Positions 60,721 through 64,000 of a DNA stretch of 64,000 bases are shown piece by piece (positions within the stretch are counted from its first letter, which is position 1; each line of letters opens with the position of its first letter). This DNA is from Spiractinospora alimapuensis (GTDB lineage Bacteria; Actinomycetota; Actinomycetes; Streptosporangiales; Streptosporangiaceae). The translations under genes and the position numbers were made by a program. The notes under the pieces were generated by a model, which made no database searches, was not told where the DNA came from, and saw nothing but the letters and a program-made list of their open reading frames with translations. The stretch lies in NCBI RefSeq assembly GCF_018437505.1, contig NZ_CP072467.1, positions 5,728,010-5,792,009 on the forward strand. Reading direction: 5' to 3'.

Positions 60721-61386
60721 GTTGGTGTGAATTTGGTGGGTGATTTGTTCGGCGAAGCGCCATCGGGCTGGGGTGAATCGGTTTGGGACATAGGGCTGGG
60801 GGTGTACCAGTGGCTCCAGATCGCCGTGGGTGCCGGAGAGTAGGCCGACTCCCCAGAAGTCCAGTTCCATCGTGGCCTCGGCGATCCGCCGGAGGGGCTG
60901 TTCGATGACGAGGGCGCGGGCGCAGAAGGGGGCGAAGAGCCCCGCGGCGCGTATTCCTTGTTTCCAGCCTCGGGACCACACTAGCGCGAGCTCGGGATAC
61001 AGGGGCACTTGGGCGAGACGGCGGACCATGTCTCCGTGGCGACGCAGTGCCCCACGCGGGGCCTTGCCCATTGCACGGCGCTCCCAGGGGGCCAGCGAGG
61101 GGACGGGAATATCTTGGCCCAGCGGTAGACCCATGAGGAGATCGAGGATCTCCATGCGGGTGATCGGCTCGGCACCACAGGCCTCGCGTCGTCGCCACTC
61201 CTCAGAGTCCACGCGGTAGAACAGCATCGCGGGGCGGTTCCACATCTTGACCACTGCGGGGCGGTCCTGGCTGGCGACGAGCCCGGCACGGTGCACGGCC
61301 TCGGCGATCATGGCGGTGGGGGCGTCGACAGCGGCGGACATGAGGCCCATGGTGCCACCCATCATCGGGAACTCGTGCTCAGACAT
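60703..61386 (-). CDS. Hypothetical protein
   Basis: Protein of 227 residues, not recognised. It opens MSEHEFPMMGGTMGLMSAAV and contains KMWNRPAMLFYRVDSEEWRR and the rather basic APWERRAMGKAPRGALRR. There is no signal peptide or clear membrane segment, and it is rich in Arg and Trp. No Shine-Dalgarno before ATG 61386, so a leaderless transcript or a later ATG is possible. It converges on the TGT-like gene with an 18-bp overlap and shares its lower GC, so the two may belong to one acquired segment. Confidence 0.6.
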   Translation of the reverse strand: MSEHEFPMMGGTMGLMSAAVDAPTAMIAEAVHRAGLVASQDRPAVVKMWNRPAMLFYRVDSEEWRRREACGAEPITRMEILDLLMGLPLGQDIPVPSLAPWERRAMGKAPRGALRRHGDMVRRLAQVPLYPELALVWSRGWKQGIRAAGLFAPFCARALVIEQPLRRIAEATMELDFWGVGLLSGTHGDLEPLVHPQPYVPNRFTPARWRFAEQITHQIHTNSPQTK

Positions 61387-61538
61387 AACGGATCGGGTTC
61401 CGAGCAGCGGTCATCGGCACTAGATTGAGCACGCAAATTCCTGAGCGGCGCTGAGAAGTCCGTGCTCTCGACGGAGTCGGGGCGAAGGCCCCTCCCCTCT
61501 TCGGGCGCCACCGAACGTACTTGGTGGTCGATCGTGAT

Positions 61539-61571
61539 CCCGGGTCCACGCACGTCGTGAGTAGACCCGGG
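61539..61571 (-). terminator. Hairpin terminator after oxidoreductase genes
   Basis: CCCGGGTC (61539-61546) and GACCCGGG (61564-61571), ~40 bp past the stop of the FAD-subunit gene. Confidence 0.5.
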
Positions 61572-61609
61572 CGGAGTCGCCGCGGACCGCGCCCGGCTGA
61601 CCTCCCGCC

Positions 61610-62572
61610 TCAGGAGGCGTCCAGGGCCAGCTCCAGTGCGTCGGACACGGTCGCGCGCAACACGTCGACCTTGGCGGCGTTTCCCGGGAGCGGGGTGCAC
61701 GATTCGGTGACCCGGTCCAGTGCCTCCGGCGGTGGGCCGCCGGGGGTCGGGGCGCCGGGGGTCGGGGCGCCGATGAGGGCCCGCTCCACTTCGGTGAGGC
61801 GCAGCGGGGTGCGGGCGACCGCGCCCACCGCGACCACGGCCTCGGTGACGCGGCCGTCGGAACACGCGATCCGCGCCACCACCTCGGCCATCGGCCACTC
61901 GGCGCGGGATCGGCTGGTCGCGCGCTGGTGCGCGGCCGTCTCGCCCGGGGTCGGCGCGGGAAGCTCGACGCCCGTGACGAGCTGACCGGGGTCGAGTTGG
62001 TGGTCACGGGTCGGGTCGGCGCCGTCATACAGGTCCGACACCGGGATCGTGTCACCGCCGGCGAGGTGGACCCGCGCCCCGTAGGCGAGCAGCGCGACGG
62101 CGAGCGACGACGGATGGGGCGCGACGCAGCGGCCCTGGTCGATCACCGAGGCGAACACGTGGTCGCCCGCGCGGGCGGGGCAGGAGTCGCCGTCCGTCTG
62201 GAAGCAGGAGAACGCCGGGTTACGGAAGTAGGGACACCGGTTGCGCTGCAGCAGGTTCCCGCCCACCGTCGCGACCGCCCGGACCTGCGGTGTGGCCAAC
62301 GCGTTCGCGGCGGCCGACAGAGCGGGGAACCTCGCGCGCAGCGTCGGGTCGGCGGCGACCGCCGCGATGGTGGTCGTGGCGCCCAGCATCGCCGTGCCAT
62401 CCGCGTGTGGTGTCACGCCGCTCAGCTCGGACAGGCGGCGCAGCTCGACGTAGGGGCCTTCGGCCCGGTGGATCTGGGCCAGGGCAACGACATCAGTGCC
62501 TCCGGCGCGCGGCCGTCCGCCGTGGGAGGCGAGCGCTTCCCGCGCGGCGTCGATTGTGGTCGGTGTGGTCAT
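61610..62572 (-). CDS. FAD-binding subunit of a PaoABC/xanthine-dehydrogenase-type oxidoreductase
   Basis: Protein of 320 residues. FAD loops AGGTDV (23-28) and TVGGNLLQR (102-110). Cys113, Cys123, Cys131 and Cys149 in the inserted loop match the extra [4Fe-4S] site of PaoB/HcrB-type subunits. Two 15-bp direct repeats (~61741-61772) encode GAPTPGAPTPG. ACGGAGG precedes ATG 62572. It follows the molybdopterin subunit gene; the [2Fe-2S] subunit is expected outside the window. The complex would oxidise an aldehyde or N-heterocycle. Confidence 0.92.
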   Translation of the reverse strand: MTTPTTIDAAREALASHGGRPRAGGTDVVALAQIHRAEGPYVELRRLSELSGVTPHADGTAMLGATTTIAAVAADPTLRARFPALSAAANALATPQVRAVATVGGNLLQRNRCPYFRNPAFSCFQTDGDSCPARAGDHVFASVIDQGRCVAPHPSSLAVALLAYGARVHLAGGDTIPVSDLYDGADPTRDHQLDPGQLVTGVELPAPTPGETAAHQRATSRSRAEWPMAEVVARIACSDGRVTEAVVAVGAVARTPLRLTEVERALIGAPTPGAPTPGGPPPEALDRVTESCTPLPGNAAKVDVLRATVSDALELALDAS

Positions 62573-62599
62573 CGGTGGGCCTCCGTGGGTCTCTGGTCG

Positions 62600-64000
62600 T
62601 CAGGTGGCAGGAACGGGCTCGCGCGGCCGGACGGCGACAGTCGTCCGGCCGCGCCGAGCCTCAGGAACCGAGGCCCCGGAGGACCCGATCGGGGCGGATG
62701 GGCAGGTCGCGCGGGCGCCAACCGGTCGCGTTGTAGACGGCGTTACGATCGACGCCGCGACGCCGACCGTGGACACCTCACCGAGGCCCACACCGCCACC
62801 CGTGACGTGGTCCCACCCGTCCTCGTGGAAGTGGATGACGGTCTCCGGGGTGTCACCGATTCCCGGGATCCGGTATTCCTCCAGGTCGTCGCTGAGGAGG
62901 ACGCCGGAGCCCGGGTCGACGCGGCGCTCCTCGTAGAGCGCGTAGCCGATTCCCTGGACGATCCCGCCCTCGCACTGGTTGCGGGCCAGCCGTGGGGAGT
63001 AGATCCGCCCGGCGGAGATCCCCATCCAGGCCCGGGTGGGCCGCACCTGGCCCAGCCGGGTGTCGACCTCGACCTCGGTGACCGTGACGGCGCCGGCGAA
63101 ACCACGGCCGACGGACATGCCGGGCCCGATCGCGAAGGGCGTGACATAGCCCCGGTGGTCACGCTGGCGCACGCCGACCACCTCCACCCCCTCCGCGTGG
63201 TCGAGCGACTCGGGCCGGATGGCGCCGGACGGGGGGTTCTCCGGGGCACGTTCGCGCAGGACGGCGCGCAGCTTGTCGGCGGCGTCGCGCGCGGCGGGTC
63301 CCACCGAGGTCGTGGTCTGGCTGCCGACGGAGGGCGGTCCGTGCACCGTCCGGCTATGGCCCAGGTCGACCCGCACTCGTCCCGCTGGCAGGCCCAGCTC
63401 GTCCCGGAGGATGTCGGTGACCACCGACCTGATCCCGGTTCCGATGTCCTGGGTGGCCGTACGCGCGACGACCGTGCCCCGCTCGACCGTCACCTTGACC
63501 TCGGTGCCCGCGTTCACCATGTACTGCCAATTTGCCGTCGATACGCCGATCCCTCGCCGATAGCGTCCGGTGTCCGATCCAGGGGCCGAGCGTTCCTGCC
63601 AGGCGGGAAGCGCCGCCACCCAGTCGTAGAGCGCGTGCCGCTTCGGGTTCCCGTCCCAGCGACGGCGCAGCTCGACGGGGTCCTCCTTGAGGCGGTCCGC
63701 GACCTCGTCCACGCCCTGCTCCAGTGCCCACAACATCGGGGCCGCGCCGGGGCCACGGAACGGCGTCCCCGGCGGGAGGTTGGTGGTCACGTCGAAGTCC
63801 CGGATCCTCCGCGGCGCGTTGCCGTAGATCAGCCGGGCCATGATCGCCACGGTGGAGGAGACGGACACGCCGCCGTCGCCGAGTACGTCCATGCCGAGCG
63901 CGGCGAGGCGCCCTGACGGGCGGGCGAGCAGGGCGAGTCGGGTGCGGGTGCCAGGCCGGTTACCGGTGTCGGTCAGCTCCTCCGAACGGCTGAGGACCAC
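62600..64000 (-). CDS. Molybdopterin-binding subunit, 5' partial and frameshifted near the C-terminus
   Basis: The frame enters from beyond the window end and gives 466 visible residues of an XdhA/PaoC-type large subunit: NLPPGTPFRGPG, GVDEVADRLKEDPVELRRR, TATQDIGTGIRSVVTDIL, GGIVQGIGYALYEE and the catalytic GGGVGLGEV region. At ~62743-62748 one base seems missing: the conserved end NAVYNATGWRPRDLPIRPDR continues in another frame to a stop at 62661-62663, while the literal frame runs to 62600 with unrelated sequence. All active-site residues precede the lesion, so function may be kept, or this may be a sequencing error. Confidence 0.85.
   Translation of the reverse strand: MVLSRSEELTDTGNRPGTRTRLALLARPSGRLAALGMDVLGDGGVSVSSTVAIMARLIYGNAPRRIRDFDVTTNLPPGTPFRGPGAAPMLWALEQGVDEVADRLKEDPVELRRRWDGNPKRHALYDWVAALPAWQERSAPGSDTGRYRRGIGVSTANWQYMVNAGTEVKVTVERGTVVARTATQDIGTGIRSVVTDILRDELGLPAGRVRVDLGHSRTVHGPPSVGSQTTTSVGPAARDAADKLRAVLRERAPENPPSGAIRPESLDHAEGVEVVGVRQRDHRGYVTPFAIGPGMSVGRGFAGAVTVTEVEVDTRLGQVRPTRAWMGISAGRIYSPRLARNQCEGGIVQGIGYALYEERRVDPGSGVLLSDDLEEYRIPGIGDTPETVIHFHEDGWDHVTGGGVGLGEVSTVGVAASIVTPSTTRPVGARATCPSAPIGSSGASVPEARRGRTTVAVRPREPVPAT

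Noticed and set aside
61928-63916. 662-codon plus-strand frame opposite the molybdenum oxidoreductase genes
   Set aside because: No domain match and low-complexity composition; antisense genes are certain.
52121-64000. Direct repeat of the tRNA-Val 3' end as an island attR site
   Set aside because: Reading the rest of the window I found no second copy of the T-arm/acceptor sequence; the site may lie outside or the island may not have used this tRNA.
1-64000. CRISPR arrays, rRNA genes, intact insertion sequences
   Set aside because: No regularly spaced repeats, no rRNA-like conserved stretches, and no transposase with flanking inverted repeats were seen.

Overview
The window looks like chromosomal DNA of a high-GC actinomycete, most likely Nocardiopsis or a close relative (inference). 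The signs are strong GC bias at third codon positions, many GTG starts, ATGA/GTGA gene overlaps, hairpin terminators without U tracts, and actinomycete families such as XRE/DUF397 pairs, DUF3052, DUF2637 and an IdeR-type iron box. No rRNA, CRISPR array or intact insertion sequence was seen. There is one tRNA gene (Val, anticodon TAC, 52047-52120).

Layout. 1-1784: AraC regulator (cut by the window edge) divergent from an NmrA-like oxidoreductase. 1872-4030: a whiJ/abaA-like regulatory locus, with three ATGA-coupled minus-strand genes facing an XRE-DUF397 pair. 5124-19066: an osmolyte region. On the minus strand lie betB, betA and a glycine betaine/choline ABC transporter whose permease is a tandem fusion, then a secreted protein. 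On the plus strand lie a ChoX-like binding protein, a large type I sulfatase and its formylglycine-generating enzyme. Together they could free choline from a sulfate ester, import it and oxidise it to betaine. 19665-22865: LysR, TetR, a frameshifted cytochrome P450 and its ferredoxin. 22991-27324: small housekeeping or unknown genes and a metal-pump P-type ATPase behind an ArsR repressor. 27737-31891: a siderophore ABC importer divergent from its binding protein, with an iron box between them.

32112-38208: a sialic-acid scavenging operon (secreted sialidase, FadR/NanR-type regulator, NanA-like lyase, ABC binding protein, two permeases) with a palindrome between the -35 and -10 boxes. 38303-44426: a probable hydroxy-diacid catabolic cluster (CaiB CoA-transferase, 2HCT transporter, isopropylmalate/tartrate-dehydrogenase-like enzyme, CitE-like lyase, GntR). 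44472-51992: a second dihydrodipicolinate-synthase-family lyase, a haem membrane protein, an acyl-CoA ligase, a PhoD phosphatase, UPF0047, DUF3052 and an AhpE-type peroxiredoxin.

52047-61386: the tRNA-Val gene is followed by what looks like an accessory island. It carries arsC, arsR and acr3, then two flavoprotein monooxygenase-like genes and an MFS transporter, divergent from an ArsR-GNAT (ArsN-like) fusion. Next come a decayed DUF2637 gene, a lower-GC gene with a tRNA-guanine-transglycosylase-type zinc motif, and an unknown gene. 61610-64000: FAD and molybdopterin subunits of a PaoABC-type aldehyde oxidoreductase; the latter runs off the window and has a C-terminal frameshift. Two apparent single indels (P450 and molybdopterin subunit) are either real lesions or sequencing errors.
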